A program made the position numbers and the translations under genes. 64,000 bases of DNA from Marinobacter changyiensis (GTDB taxonomy: Bacteria > Pseudomonadota > Gammaproteobacteria > Pseudomonadales > Oleiphilaceae): assembly GCF_009193265.1 (NCBI RefSeq), contig NZ_VZZZ01000002.1, forward strand, positions 555,824 through 619,823. The letters are read 5' to 3'. Numbering within the stretch: position 1 is the stretch's first letter; every line of letters begins with the position of its first letter. Under the pieces are notes generated by a model, which did no database searches, was not told the DNA's origin, and saw nothing but the letters and a program-made list of their open reading frames with translations. This document shows positions 53,888-63,333 of this stretch, in pieces.

Positions 53888-56032
53888 CTACAGAACCGGT
53901 TGGCCGTCCTTGTCATCGACTGTTTGTCGGCAGCCCGGGTAATTACTGCAGCCCCAGAACCAGCCCTTTTTACTCTTTCTCCGCACCAGGGGGGAATAGC
54001 AGTGCGGGCAGGGCACGGGCTTCTGGTTGGTGCCATCGGTTGGCGGGCCATCTTCGATGGGGCGGGTGCCCTTGCAATCCGGGAACCGCATGCAGGCGAG
54101 GAATTCGCCAAATTTGCCGCTCCGATGCCGCATCGGCGCCCTGCACTTGGGGCAATGGATGCCGGTATCGGTTTGGGCGGGCGCGAGAGGGCGTTCCCGG
54201 GACTCTTTGAGAAACCCGGAAATCTGGTCTTTGAGGCTGTCGATGAACTGTCGCGGGTCAGCCTCACCCTGGCGGATGCTTTCCAGCGTGGCTTCCCACA
54301 AGGCGGTCATGTCCGGTTGGTGTATTGCCTCCGGCAACGCCTCGATCAGCGCTTTGCCTTTGTCGGTGGCTTTGATAAAACGGCTGTCGCGATACAGATA
54401 GTCCCGCTTGAACAGGATTTCGATAATGCTGGCGCGGGTGGCTTCGGTGCCGAGCCCGTCGGTTTCTCGCAGGGTTTTCCGCAGTGCCGCATCGGTGACA
54501 AACCTGGCGATGTTGGTCATCGCGGAGAGCAGCGTCGCGTCAGTAAAGTGGCTTGGCGGCTTGGTAACTCGCTCCTGGATATCGGTGGCTTCGCAAACTA
54601 CCGGGTCGCCTTTTGACAGCCGCGGTAGTGGCACTTTATCAGCCTCACGTCCGCTTTCCCGTTGACGCAGCTCCAGCGCTTTCCAGCCCGGCTCCAGCAC
54701 TGCGGTTTCTGAAGCGCGAAAGCCATGAGGCCCGATAGTCAGAGCCAGCTTGCCTTCCCGGTGGACGGCCTCGGCGCTGAATTGCATAAGATAGTAGCGG
54801 CTGATCAGCTCATAAATCCGGGCTTCCTTCTGGCTGAGTGCGCTGGAGGGGCGGGAGCGTGCAGTGGGAATAATGGCGTGGTGGGCATCCACTTTTTTAT
54901 CGTTCCAGGCGGCGGAGCGACGAGAGCGATCCAGCGAGTCGATATGCGGGGCCAGTTCAGGTGCCACGAGACCGATGGCATGGGTCACCGCCTTACTTTG
55001 GTCAAAATGCCCTTCCGGTAGATAGCGGCAGTCTGATCTGGGGTAGGTGATCAGCTGATGCCGCTCATACAGATTCTGGGCGACATCAAGCACGTCCTTG
55101 GCGCCCATCTGGAACAGGCGTCCGGCTTCTATCTGCAGTGTCGAGAGCGAAAAGGGCAGCGGCGGCGGCTCTTTGCGGTCGCGGAACCGGGCCTCGGTAA
55201 TCCGTCCGGGCCGCCCATTCACCTCACTGGCAATCTGTTCGGCGGTTTCCCGGCTAAGCAGTCGGTCCTCTTCGTCGAGGTGCTCGCGGAATTGTTCATC
55301 GGGTAGCCAGCGCGCCTTGAAAGCAGGGGCTGTCTCCGACTCCATCTCACGACAACTGGCCGTCAATCGGAAAAAGGGTTTGGGTTCGAAGTTGCTGATG
55401 GTGTTGTCACGGCTGACCACCAGGCCCAGAACAGGTGTTTGCACCCGGCCAACTGAATAGACCCCTTGCTTGCCCTGCTGACGGTAGTTGAGCGTGTATA
55501 ACCGGGTCAGGTTGATGCCGAATAGCCAGTCGGCTCGCTGTCGCGCCAGGGCCGAGTGGGACAGGCGCCGGAATTCACGGTTATCCCGTGGTGATTTTAC
55601 CGCGCGGGTGACGGCCTCGGGCGTCAGGTCATTGATCAGCACTCGCTCGACCGGGCATTGGGCGCCGAAATAGCGGATAACCTCATCCACCAGCAATTGC
55701 CCTTCGCGGTCCGGGTCCCCGGCGTGTACGATCACTTCGGCCTTGCGAATCAGCGATGCCAGTACATCCAGTTGTTTGCGGGCACTCTCCCTGGGCATCA
55801 GCTTCCAGTGGTCGGGGAACACCGGCAGGTCACTCAGGGCCCAGCTTTTCCAGCGCGGGTCGTACTCCGCCGGTTCCGCCGGCTCCAGCAGGTGACCAAT
55901 ACACCAGCTCACCACGATGGCGCTGTTTTCAGGGCCGCAACGCAGCCAGCCAGGGCCTTTTTGTATCGGGCCGGGCAGGGCGGCGGCGATAGCACGCCCG
56001 AGGCTGGGTTTTTCGGCTATATAGAGGCGCAT
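53888..56032 (-). CDS. topB: DNA topoisomerase III
   Basis: A 714-residue type IA topoisomerase that decatenates single-stranded DNA links. The N-terminal Toprim starts MRLYIAEKPSLGRAIAAALPG and has HAGDPDREGQLLVDE. The active-site Tyr is in QLITYPRSDCRYL (about residue 329). The C-terminus (about 630-710) has two zinc ribbons (CPKCRAPM... CMRFPDC; CPHCYSPL... CSNYPGC). The two ribbons are more than in E. coli TopB and recall TopA. Alone between the response regulator and bolA. Confidence 0.95.
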   Translation of the reverse strand: MRLYIAEKPSLGRAIAAALPGPIQKGPGWLRCGPENSAIVVSWCIGHLLEPAEPAEYDPRWKSWALSDLPVFPDHWKLMPRESARKQLDVLASLIRKAEVIVHAGDPDREGQLLVDEVIRYFGAQCPVERVLINDLTPEAVTRAVKSPRDNREFRRLSHSALARQRADWLFGINLTRLYTLNYRQQGKQGVYSVGRVQTPVLGLVVSRDNTISNFEPKPFFRLTASCREMESETAPAFKARWLPDEQFREHLDEEDRLLSRETAEQIASEVNGRPGRITEARFRDRKEPPPLPFSLSTLQIEAGRLFQMGAKDVLDVAQNLYERHQLITYPRSDCRYLPEGHFDQSKAVTHAIGLVAPELAPHIDSLDRSRRSAAWNDKKVDAHHAIIPTARSRPSSALSQKEARIYELISRYYLMQFSAEAVHREGKLALTIGPHGFRASETAVLEPGWKALELRQRESGREADKVPLPRLSKGDPVVCEATDIQERVTKPPSHFTDATLLSAMTNIARFVTDAALRKTLRETDGLGTEATRASIIEILFKRDYLYRDSRFIKATDKGKALIEALPEAIHQPDMTALWEATLESIRQGEADPRQFIDSLKDQISGFLKESRERPLAPAQTDTGIHCPKCRAPMRHRSGKFGEFLACMRFPDCKGTRPIEDGPPTDGTNQKPVPCPHCYSPLVRRKSKKGWFWGCSNYPGCRQTVDDKDGQPVL

Positions 56033-56219
56033 GTTTCGGAAATCACAGATTGGTCGGGGTGAGGGACGATGGCGAATCGGGACTGCGCTGTCAAGCAGCC
56101 AGCCCGGTGGTGGTGTACACTGTGATCAGCATGGCTGGTGCGCCAGAGGTTCGCGGACACGGTGCCGCTTGCTGGCTTTTGCATCAGTTTCTTATGGGTA
56201 ACGGGAGTAATGTTTGGTT

Positions 56220-56552
56220 ATGTCGATCAAGCAAACGATAGAGCAAAAACTGACGGAAAGTTTTCCGGTCACGCATCTGCAAGTGGAGAACGAAAGCCAC
56301 ATGCACAGCGTGCCGCCGAACTCGGAAACCCACTTCAAGGTGACGCTGGTTTCGGGCGAGTTTGAAGGCACGGGCAAGGTCAAGCGTCATCAGGCGATCT
56401 ATAAAACCCTCGCTGCTGAAATGGCCGGCGGTGTTCACGCGTTGGCACTTCACCTGTATACCCCCGATGAGTGGGCGGCGAGACAGGCCACTGCTCCGGA
56501 TTCACCCCAATGTCTGGGTGGCTCGAAGAGCGACCCGGCCAAACAAGCCTGA
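56220..56552 (+). CDS. bolA: BolA family protein
   Basis: A 110-residue BolA: SIKQTIEQKLTESFPVTHLQVENES, then HFKVTLVSGEFEGTGKVKRHQAIYKTL, and GGVHALALHLYTPDEW. It binds 2Fe-2S clusters with monothiol glutaredoxins and affects stress morphology and iron handling. The start is ATG 56220; two codons upstream in frame are TTG GTT. It precedes the YciO-type gene by 21 bp, so they may be cotranscribed. Confidence 0.95.
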   Translation: MSIKQTIEQKLTESFPVTHLQVENESHMHSVPPNSETHFKVTLVSGEFEGTGKVKRHQAIYKTLAAEMAGGVHALALHLYTPDEWAARQATAPDSPQCLGGSKSDPAKQA

Positions 56553-56573
56553 AATAACAAGCCAGGAGACGCT

Positions 56574-57200
56574 ATGAGTCAGTTTTTCCAGATTCATCCT
56601 GAAACACCCCAAAAGCGTCTGATTCATCAGGCGGTTCAGATTCTTCGTCAGGGCGGCGTGATCGTCTATCCGACCGATTCCGGCTACGCCCTGGGCTGCC
56701 ATCTTGGCGACAAGGCAGCGGCTGATCGCATCAAGCGGATCCGGCGGCTGGACGACAAGCATAACTTCACCCTGGTGTGCCGTGACCTTTCAGACGTGGG
56801 TATCTACGCCAAAGTAGACAATACCCAATACCGCCTTTTGAAAACCTTCACTCCGGGGCCTTACACGTTCATTCTGGATGCCACCGGTGAAGTCCCGCGC
56901 CGGCTGCTGCATCCCAAGCGCCGGTCTATCGGTTTGCGGGTGCCTGATAACCCGATTGTGCAGGCGCTTCTGGGCGAGCTGGGCGAACCCATCATGAGCA
57001 GTACCTTGATACTGCCGGATGAAACCGAGCCGATGACGGATCCCTATGACATCCGGGAAATCCTGGAGCACGAGCTGGACCTGATCATCGATGGCGGCTT
57101 CTGCGGCATGGAGGCGACTACGGTGGTCAACATGTGCGGCGAGGTGCCCGAGGTTACCCGGGTAGGCAAAGGTGATCCGACACCGTTCCAGCTTGGCTAA
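56574..57200 (+). CDS. YciO/Sua5 family L-threonylcarbamoyladenylate synthase-like protein
   Basis: A 208-residue YrdC-fold protein: QAVQILRQGGVIVYPTDSGYALGC, KRIRRLDDKHNFTLVCRDLS, FTPGPYTFILDAT, RRSIGLRVPDN, IMSSTLILPDE. It is closest to the YciO group; TsaC/Sua5 relatives make the TC-AMP used for t6A in tRNA, but YciO's own role is less certain. AGGAGACGCT precedes the ATG. Its 3' end is 8 bp from the convergent hypothetical gene. Confidence 0.9.
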   Translation: MSQFFQIHPETPQKRLIHQAVQILRQGGVIVYPTDSGYALGCHLGDKAAADRIKRIRRLDDKHNFTLVCRDLSDVGIYAKVDNTQYRLLKTFTPGPYTFILDATGEVPRRLLHPKRRSIGLRVPDNPIVQALLGELGEPIMSSTLILPDETEPMTDPYDIREILEHELDLIIDGGFCGMEATTVVNMCGEVPEVTRVGKGDPTPFQLG

Positions 57201-57208
57201 GGGATTGG

Positions 57209-57850
57209 TTACGCCTGGACATTAAGGTTGAACGCATAGGTGCGCCGCTGACCAGCCGCCTCGATGCGTTCGGCGCTTAAGGTTTGCCGAAGGCTGTCGT
57301 AGCGGTGCACCAGATCCCCGAGGCCGTTGAACTGCTGGTTGTCGCTGACCAGGGTGTCGAGCAACGAATTATTGACGCCGTATGCCTTGTTGAGCTTCAA
57401 GGCGGTGTCGACAAACGCCAGCGTTGGCTCATTGACGCTCAGGCGCCCGAATGCCTCTTTGAAGCCCCGGTTGTTGTTGAGGTCCTGCTCGATTTGCTGG
57501 CGGAGATTTTCCGGTATCCGGGCCTCCAGGCTCAGTTTGCCACCCTCGGATTTTTGCACGGCCAGCCTGGTGGCCGGATTTAGACTGTACTCGGCAAGCT
57601 TGTGCCGCAGGGTTTCCCGGACAAAGGCAGAATCCTGCCCCACATCGGATTTGTAGCTGTTCATGGCAAGCCTGGTCGACGCTTTCGGCCGCTCGCCGCC
57701 GTTCAGGGTTACGCTGTCATCATTTTTGCCACCGGCGTTCGCCTGGGTCTTGGTCTGAGCTGCTTTCTGTGCGGGCTGGGCTGCACCGCTGCTCTCGGCC
57801 GTTTGTTGAAAACCGGCACCTAAACGCGCTAATGAAGAAAGTAATGACAC
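57209..57850 (-). CDS. Hypothetical protein with disordered N-terminus
   Basis: A 213-residue soluble protein. Residues 1-60 are Ala/Gln/Thr-rich and low in complexity. Residues 65-213 are helical: SAFVRETLRHKLAEYSLNPATRLAVQKSEGG, RIPENLRQQIEQDLNNNRGFKEAFGRLSVNEPTLAFVDTALKLNKAYG. No signal peptide or TM. I do not recognise a named domain; the style recalls flagellar or secretion-associated helical proteins, but nothing nearby supports that. Convergent with the YciO-type gene. Confidence 0.7.
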   Translation of the reverse strand: MSLLSSLARLGAGFQQTAESSGAAQPAQKAAQTKTQANAGGKNDDSVTLNGGERPKASTRLAMNSYKSDVGQDSAFVRETLRHKLAEYSLNPATRLAVQKSEGGKLSLEARIPENLRQQIEQDLNNNRGFKEAFGRLSVNEPTLAFVDTALKLNKAYGVNNSLLDTLVSDNQQFNGLGDLVHRYDSLRQTLSAERIEAAGQRRTYAFNLNVQA

Positions 57851-57968
57851 CGCTATGCTCCTTCTCGATTGACCCGGTTTGTCACCGGCGCCGACGTTTT
57901 TTCAACGCCTGGAAGAAGGGTAAGCATGATTGGTGCCATTACCGCCGGGTTGGCAACGGGTTTGATTA

Positions 57969-59084
57969 TTACTCCTGATATCCGGTTAATTCCAGATAGC
58001 CGACTCCGGTGTGGCTACCTTCTGCGGACACCGGGCTTTCCCAGTAGGGGAACTGGCCATGGTTCCAGTATTCACCCGCCGGCACGTTTATCGTGATGTC
58101 GAGCCCCTCTGCTGGAATCCTCAACTGCCATTGCTCCGGCACACTCCCGGCGGAGGTATGGCGCCGGGCGCCGGGTTCAAGTGTCAGCTGATCGGGTGCC
58201 AACGACCTGGCCTCACCCTCCGGGCTGATCCAGGTGCCGGATTGATAGAAACCATCGCGTTCCCGGAGTCGGAACGCCATCACCTTGGCACCACTGTCGA
58301 GGTGAAGGGCCAGCCAGTCCCAGCCTTCCTGATCGGCCCTGAGAAACTGGCTGCTCCACTCCCGGTCAAACCAGCCCAGGCCGGAAACGGTATGGGTTTC
58401 GTCCTCAATGGTGACGTTGCCTTCAATCGCCAGATCAACGAAGCTGAAATACATCGAGCCCTGGCCGTTGTCAGACTTGGTGCTGAAGCCTTTATTGCCG
58501 TGACGCACGATATCGCGGCGGGAAGTAATCCGCAGATCATAGCTCCAGTCGTCGGCTGTGACCGTCAGTCGCCACTGCTCGGTGGGCCCGTCGATCCGGC
58601 GGAGCTGCCAGTCATCAAGCCAGACGTTGAACGGTTGCCCGGTGGCGCCGGCCTGGCCTGTCCCGCCTCGGGCCAGGCGTTCACTGAAATAGTGTTCGCC
58701 GTTAAAGGACAAGGCCGCGTGGCTCATCCAGGCAGCGTCCATGGCCCAGTCTGTTGGAGTCTTCTCGTTGCGAGTGGCAGGTTTGAAGCCCTGACGGAAC
58801 TGCGTCCACTGCACCCCCAGGGGGCTGCCATCCGCCGTTTTCAGATTGGCGGTCAGATACCACCATTCGATGCGATGTTGAGGATGCACGCCTAGATCCC
58901 GGGGCAAGGTAATGGTGTCGCCGGCTGTGGGTTGGCGGAAGTCCTCCGGTGAAGCTTCGCCAAGGCCTGCAAAACCGGCTTCGGGGGTGGAGGGGGGCTC
59001 AGAGCAGGCTGCCGCCAGAGCAAGCAGGGCAGCCAGAATAAGCGACCAGGCCCTTGAGGTCGGTTTGATAACCTGACGGTTCAT
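57969..59084 (-). CDS. CrtC/AttH-like lipocalin-type lipoprotein
   Basis: A 371-residue lipoprotein from MNRQVIKPTSR with lipobox-like ALAAAC (Cys about 27). A hydroxyneurosporene synthase/AttH-type fold follows: HPQHRIEWWYLTANLKTADGSPLGVQWTQFR, SHAALSFNGEHYFSERLARGG, VSGLGWFDREWSSQFLRADQEGWDWLALHLDSG. The two-lipocalin-like fold binds lipidic ligands in known structures. The ATG overlaps the stop of the FtsX permease gene (ATGA), so it works with that ABC transporter. Function as an extracytoplasmic lipid or hydrophobic-compound handler is inferred. Confidence 0.88.
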   Translation of the reverse strand: MNRQVIKPTSRAWSLILAALLALAAACSEPPSTPEAGFAGLGEASPEDFRQPTAGDTITLPRDLGVHPQHRIEWWYLTANLKTADGSPLGVQWTQFRQGFKPATRNEKTPTDWAMDAAWMSHAALSFNGEHYFSERLARGGTGQAGATGQPFNVWLDDWQLRRIDGPTEQWRLTVTADDWSYDLRITSRRDIVRHGNKGFSTKSDNGQGSMYFSFVDLAIEGNVTIEDETHTVSGLGWFDREWSSQFLRADQEGWDWLALHLDSGAKVMAFRLRERDGFYQSGTWISPEGEARSLAPDQLTLEPGARRHTSAGSVPEQWQLRIPAEGLDITINVPAGEYWNHGQFPYWESPVSAEGSHTGVGYLELTGYQE

Positions 59085-61291
59085 CCTTCGTGCCTCCCGG
59101 CCCTCAGAGCAATTTGTGGTGCCAGCAGTCGCGCCAATAGCAGGCCGATGGCAAGGCATAGCCCCAGTATGAAGAGCCAGAACATGGGGAAGACCGCCAT
59201 TGGCAGGGACCACCCGAAGGCCAGTGGATTGATGCGGGCGACCAGTACCCAGGTCAGAAATACGCCCAGGGGCAGGGCTGTTGCACCCACGGTGACGGTG
59301 AGCAGCGTGCTGTGCCGCATCAGCCAGTGTTTGACCCGGTGCTCTGGCATGCCCCAGAGCTGAAGTTTCTGGTAATAATGCTTGCGAGCGCCAAACATGG
59401 TGAGCGCCATCAGCAACAGCGCGAAGCCTGCAAGCGCCAGTGTCAGCGCACTGAGAGCCCGGGTGAGGGCAAAGGTCTGATCAAAGATCGCGACCGCCAG
59501 AGCGCGTATTTCCGCATTATCCCTGATGGTCAGCCCGGGGCTGTTCCAGGCTTGTTCGATCTGACGCCGGAAAGTCTGGAGGCTGCCGGAGACCAGGGTG
59601 ACGGAAAAGCTGAGGGAAGAATAGTTCGCTTCCGGCGGCCAGAGTTGATGGCTGATCAGAATCTCGCCGGCTGGCCGGCCGTAGTCCGCGTAGATACCGG
59701 CAATGGTTCGGCTCTGCGGACTGCCGTCGAAAGCGAAAGTGAGCGGGTCGCCAACGGTCAGTTGCTCGCGCCGGGCCAGTTGCTCATTGACCAGTACCGC
59801 TCCCGCCTCCACTGCGCGCCACACTTCCTCGGGCGCTTGTGTGTTACTGGCCAGAAAAGTCCAGGCTTGTAATAGAGACGACGCAGGGTTAACGGCCATA
59901 AGCTCCATTGTCCCATAAGGCGTTTGCGCCTCCCCCCTGATTACACCGTGGCTCGCCCTGACCGAATCGAGACGGGCCAGCGCCGCTGTAGCCGCGGCTC
60001 GGTCAAGGTTTGGTGGAGCCTGCAGGTATACGTCCCCCTGCAGGCGCTGATCGAGCCAGTCATAGAAAGTATTCTCAAAAGTCGCGACAAGAGCATGGAT
60101 GGCAATGACTGTCGCTGCTGCAAACTGCAATGCTACCAGGGGCAAGGCAAGCTGCCGGACCATCACGGCCAGCTCGCGCCAGGACCATCCGGTTAACGGT
60201 TTGGCGCGGGTATCCGCCAGTTGGTTGAGCAATTCTGGAAGCATCAATGCGGTGAGCCATCCGAAGCCGGCCAACGTTAGCCCGATGGCGAGAAACTGCA
60301 AAGTCAGTGACTCCGACCACAGAATTGAACCCACACCGATCAACAACAACGTGGAAGCCACCGCCACCAGCAGGCGATGATTGGTTTTCAAGGTGGAAAA
60401 CAGCACGCGATCCGCCACCGCCCAGATCATCACCAGTATCAACACCAGCAATGGCGCCAGCCAGGCCAGCCAGGACGTTTCCTGGGCATAAAGTCGGACG
60501 CCGTATAGTCCTGAAAGTGCCTGGTCAAAGCCCTGGCCAAAGCCGCTCGCAAGCACCTGACCGAGCACCAGCCCTATGGTTCCGCCAATTGCAGACAGAA
60601 CCGCCAGCTCGACAACAAGATGAAACTGCAACCGCCCTGGTGTCACTCCAAAGCGATGTAACAGCGCCAGTGAGAGTTCCCGTTGCGCCAGGCCCAACAG
60701 GAAGACGCTGCGCACCAGCAGGGCTGAAATCAACAGCACCAGCGCGCAGAGGGCATCGAGATTCAGCAGAAAACTGTCGGCTAGCTGGCCGGCAGCCACT
60801 CCGCTGGAGACGCTGGCAATGCGGTAGGCAGGGGGCAAATCAGCGTATGCTCGAGATGCGAACAGTGTCAGCCTTGTTGGCCACTGATCCCCGGCCAGCT
60901 TTTCCGCTTCGCCGATATCGACAAAAACACCGGATTGGCCAGAGGGGCCCTGCCGGGAAATGTCGCCGAAACACCGGAGCGCCAGGGCGTCAATACCAAT
61001 GATGCGTCCCTCCGGCGCAGGGCGTTCCACCGTTAATTGCGGGCTGATACAAAACCCGAGGCGACGTAGGGTGGCAAAGTCCGTCACGGTAACCGGGTTG
61101 CCGTCCGTCCGTAACACCGTGAAGCGCTCTTCAAGTGCCGCTTCGTTGCTGGTAAAGCTGTTCCTGGCCTGTTGTGACAGTTGCCAGACGCTGCTCCAGA
61201 GCGCCGTTGCCACGATCAGGATCAACAGCAAAGCCAGCAGCTGCCAGGGATGGCGTCGGTAATGGCTTAGCAGCGCGCCGGTCAGGTTCAC
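59081..61291 (-). CDS. FtsX-like ABC transporter permease
   Basis: A 736-residue MacB/FtsX-type permease with an N-terminal TM (about 15-37), a periplasmic domain, a central bundle of TMs (about 180-390), a second extracytoplasmic domain (about 400-615) and three C-terminal TMs (about 620-730). Such proteins act as mechanotransmitters or lipoprotein/lipid movers and not as channel permeases. It overlaps the ATPase gene upstream and the lipoprotein gene downstream by 4 nt each. Confidence 0.92.
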   Translation of the reverse strand: MNLTGALLSHYRRHPWQLLALLLILIVATALWSSVWQLSQQARNSFTSNEAALEERFTVLRTDGNPVTVTDFATLRRLGFCISPQLTVERPAPEGRIIGIDALALRCFGDISRQGPSGQSGVFVDIGEAEKLAGDQWPTRLTLFASRAYADLPPAYRIASVSSGVAAGQLADSFLLNLDALCALVLLISALLVRSVFLLGLAQRELSLALLHRFGVTPGRLQFHLVVELAVLSAIGGTIGLVLGQVLASGFGQGFDQALSGLYGVRLYAQETSWLAWLAPLLVLILVMIWAVADRVLFSTLKTNHRLLVAVASTLLLIGVGSILWSESLTLQFLAIGLTLAGFGWLTALMLPELLNQLADTRAKPLTGWSWRELAVMVRQLALPLVALQFAAATVIAIHALVATFENTFYDWLDQRLQGDVYLQAPPNLDRAAATAALARLDSVRASHGVIRGEAQTPYGTMELMAVNPASSLLQAWTFLASNTQAPEEVWRAVEAGAVLVNEQLARREQLTVGDPLTFAFDGSPQSRTIAGIYADYGRPAGEILISHQLWPPEANYSSLSFSVTLVSGSLQTFRRQIEQAWNSPGLTIRDNAEIRALAVAIFDQTFALTRALSALTLALAGFALLLMALTMFGARKHYYQKLQLWGMPEHRVKHWLMRHSTLLTVTVGATALPLGVFLTWVLVARINPLAFGWSLPMAVFPMFWLFILGLCLAIGLLLARLLAPQIALRAGRHEG

Positions 61292-61956
61292 TGGGCACCC
61301 AGACTGCTCAATACCAGGGTGAAGTCGCAGCGAGCGGCGAGGGCGGGGTCATGGGTGGACAGCAACATCGGACAACCGGTCTCGTGTTGATGGTGGAACA
61401 GTGCATCGGCGACCTGGCGGGCGGTTGCCCCGTCAAGGCTTGCGGTGGGCTCGTCTGCCAGTAACAGCCCCGGCAGCATTGCAAAGGCCATGGCCATAGC
61501 CGCTCGTTGTCGCTGACCACCGGAGACCTGATCGGGAAACCGATGCCCGAGCGTTGCCAGGCCGAGTGTTGTCAGCCAATGCTCAACGGCGACCTTTGTC
61601 CTGCCTGCGAGTTGTGCGCGTAAGCGGATGTTGTCGCCGAGGGACAGGGTGGGCATCAGGTTGTCGTTCTGGAACACCGTGGCGATCCGCGTGCCGCGCA
61701 GGCCTGACCACCAGTCGGTATCTTTTTTTGCCGCAGATTCGCCAAACAGGCGAATGTCGCCGTCATCTGCGGACTCGATACCGCTGAGAATATTGATCAG
61801 GGTGCTTTTGCCACTGCCGGAGGGGCCCATCAGCGCCATTGACTGGCCGTGGGCGATGGAGAAGCTCAGATCGCTGAGAACGCGAACCTGTTCAGTGCCA
61901 TCGAGATAGCTTTTATACAGCCCGCGAACATCGACTATGGAGTCCTGCACGAACAT
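61288..61956 (-). CDS. ABC transporter ATP-binding protein (LolD/MacB type)
   Basis: 222 residues with Walker A ALMGPSGSGKSTL (about 41-53), Q-loop VFQNDNLMP, signature VSGGQRQRAAMA, Walker B LLLADEPTASLD and H-loop LLSTHD. This is the LolD/MacB-type ATPase that pairs with FtsX-like permeases. It is first in the operon ATPase-permease-lipoprotein, joined by ATGA overlaps. Confidence 0.95.
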   Translation of the reverse strand: MFVQDSIVDVRGLYKSYLDGTEQVRVLSDLSFSIAHGQSMALMGPSGSGKSTLINILSGIESADDGDIRLFGESAAKKDTDWWSGLRGTRIATVFQNDNLMPTLSLGDNIRLRAQLAGRTKVAVEHWLTTLGLATLGHRFPDQVSGGQRQRAAMAMAFAMLPGLLLADEPTASLDGATARQVADALFHHQHETGCPMLLSTHDPALAARCDFTLVLSSLGAQ

Positions 61957-61992
61957 TTGCCCCGATCTGGTGATTGGCCGGTGTCTGACCCA

Positions 61993-62481
61993 TTACCAAC
62001 GGGCCTTGTCCCACATTTCTGGATTGGCCCAGTAACGGGCGTTGTTCCAGTCCCGCTTATGATTGTAATTGGCGATGTTATAGACATAGAGGGTTTGGGG
62101 TTGGTTGCCATCGAAGCGCTGGAGACGCTTGAAACCGAGGCCGAGGAAATCACTGAATCGCCAGCTTTCCGGGTCTGCCACCAATACTGCAATCTGGTGG
62201 GTGCCGAAGTTCCTCAGTTGGCCCAGCAACAAGGATCCTTCGCCCTGGGGCAGACTTTCGAGTGAGTCGGTAATCAACGCCAGGTCGATGGAGTGAGATA
62301 ACGGAAACCCGTCATTCGGATTTTCGGCATCCAGTTCCACCAGAACTGTTTCGGAGTGGGCTTTCTGCCAGCTCTGTCCGAGCATTCGGGCCCGGTCACC
62401 GCAAACCAGCAAGGTGGCCGGATTGCAGGCATTCATCAGCCCCGACAACACCTCTTCCGGTCTGGGGTTACTGGCTGTCAT
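61993..62481 (-). CDS. DUF6231-type conserved protein
   Basis: A 162-residue soluble protein with a methyltransferase-like Rossmann order (ACNPATLLVCGDRARMLGQSW, IDLALITDSLESLPQGEGSLLLGQLRNFGTHQIAVLVAD). It lacks an obvious SAM-binding GxGxG. The C-terminus YNIANYNHKRDWNNARYWANPEMWDKARW is Trp/Asn-rich and distinctive. I associate it with the DUF6231 family of gammaproteobacteria; function unknown. Its ATG overlaps the stop of the DUF1232 gene by 4 nt, so the two are coupled. Confidence 0.75.
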   Translation of the reverse strand: MTASNPRPEEVLSGLMNACNPATLLVCGDRARMLGQSWQKAHSETVLVELDAENPNDGFPLSHSIDLALITDSLESLPQGEGSLLLGQLRNFGTHQIAVLVADPESWRFSDFLGLGFKRLQRFDGNQPQTLYVYNIANYNHKRDWNNARYWANPEMWDKARW

Positions 62482-62897
62482 GCATCCACGCTCTCAGTGT
62501 CCTCAGTGCCCTGCTGCGCTTTCCAGATTTCATAATCGTAGAGATCGGATTCCACAATGGACAGACACGCCGCAAGAATGGCGGCATCATCCAGGAAGCC
62601 GAAGCCGATAATCAGGTCCGGAACCAGGTCAATGGGGTTCAGAACATAGAGCAGGGCCCCGGCGATGGCGGCAATGCTTTTCCAGGGCACCGCCCGGTAA
62701 TTGCCTTTCCAGTAATCCCTGAGCATCGAAAACATTACGCGAATATCACCGACAAAACGCCGTAACGGGCCTTTGCGGTTTGCCTTGTCCTCAATAGCCT
62801 GCTGTTTCGACAGCACTCGCCCAAGGCCGTCTTTTTCTATGTCGCCGGAGCGAGCTTCTAACTCTGCTTCGGCCTGTTTTCTGGTAATTGTGGTCAT
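62478..62897 (-). CDS. YkvA-type DUF1232 membrane protein
   Basis: A 139-residue protein with the DUF1232 core LLYVLNPIDLVPDLIIGFGFLDDAAIL (a hydrophobic hairpin with the conserved P-ID-PD motif) and a charged N-terminus. It probably associates with the inner membrane; function unknown. It is the first gene of a two-gene unit with the DUF6231 gene (4-nt overlap). Confidence 0.88.
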   Translation of the reverse strand: MTTITRKQAEAELEARSGDIEKDGLGRVLSKQQAIEDKANRKGPLRRFVGDIRVMFSMLRDYWKGNYRAVPWKSIAAIAGALLYVLNPIDLVPDLIIGFGFLDDAAILAACLSIVESDLYDYEIWKAQQGTEDTESVDA

Positions 62898-63003
62898 ATG
62901 AGTCTCTCAATGTTTATACGCCTCCAATCTACCATACCGATCACTTCCTGCTCACCGGGGCAGCGTGAATACACTGTAACCTGATGGCTTATAAGCTGAG
63001 GGC

Positions 63004-63282
63004 TCAGGCTTGGTCCTCTGGCGTATTCAGTAGGGAAGGTTTCTTGAAGGCTTTTTTGAACAGCTCGGCATGTTCGGCGATCGCCATGGCGCAGGCCTCT
63101 GCAGTTTCCTCATCAATTTTGGCAACTTTGGCTTGCAGGAAAACGCTGATCTCTTCCGACAGTTCAAGAATCCGGTCCCTGGCATCCGCGTCAGCTTTGC
63201 TTGAGAAAATCATGGTATCCGGATTCTTCAGCGCCACGTCCAGCCCGTCCTTTTCCGAGTAATACAAGGTTTGTACCGCCAT
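63004..63282 (-). CDS. yebG: YebG family SOS-induced protein
   Basis: A 92-residue protein beginning MAVQTLYYSEKDGLDVALKN, with SKADADARDRILELSEEISVFLQ and a helical acidic/basic end. It matches the small YebG family, known in E. coli to be LexA-regulated and induced by DNA damage, of undefined role. A perfect LexA box lies 36-51 bp upstream (63318-63333), supporting both identity and control. Confidence 0.9.
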   Translation of the reverse strand: MAVQTLYYSEKDGLDVALKNPDTMIFSSKADADARDRILELSEEISVFLQAKVAKIDEETAEACAMAIAEHAELFKKAFKKPSLLNTPEDQA

Positions 63283-63317
63283 GCAGCAGCTACTCCTGAA
63301 TAGTAGTTAGTAAATTA

Positions 63318-63333
63318 CTGTTTGGATATACAG
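63318..63333. promoter_or_regulatory. yebG: LexA (SOS) box of yebG
   Basis: CTGT-TTGGATAT-ACAG matches the CTGT-N8-ACAG consensus exactly and is flanked by TA on both sides (63316-63335). It sits just upstream of yebG in the leftward direction. Confidence 0.93.
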
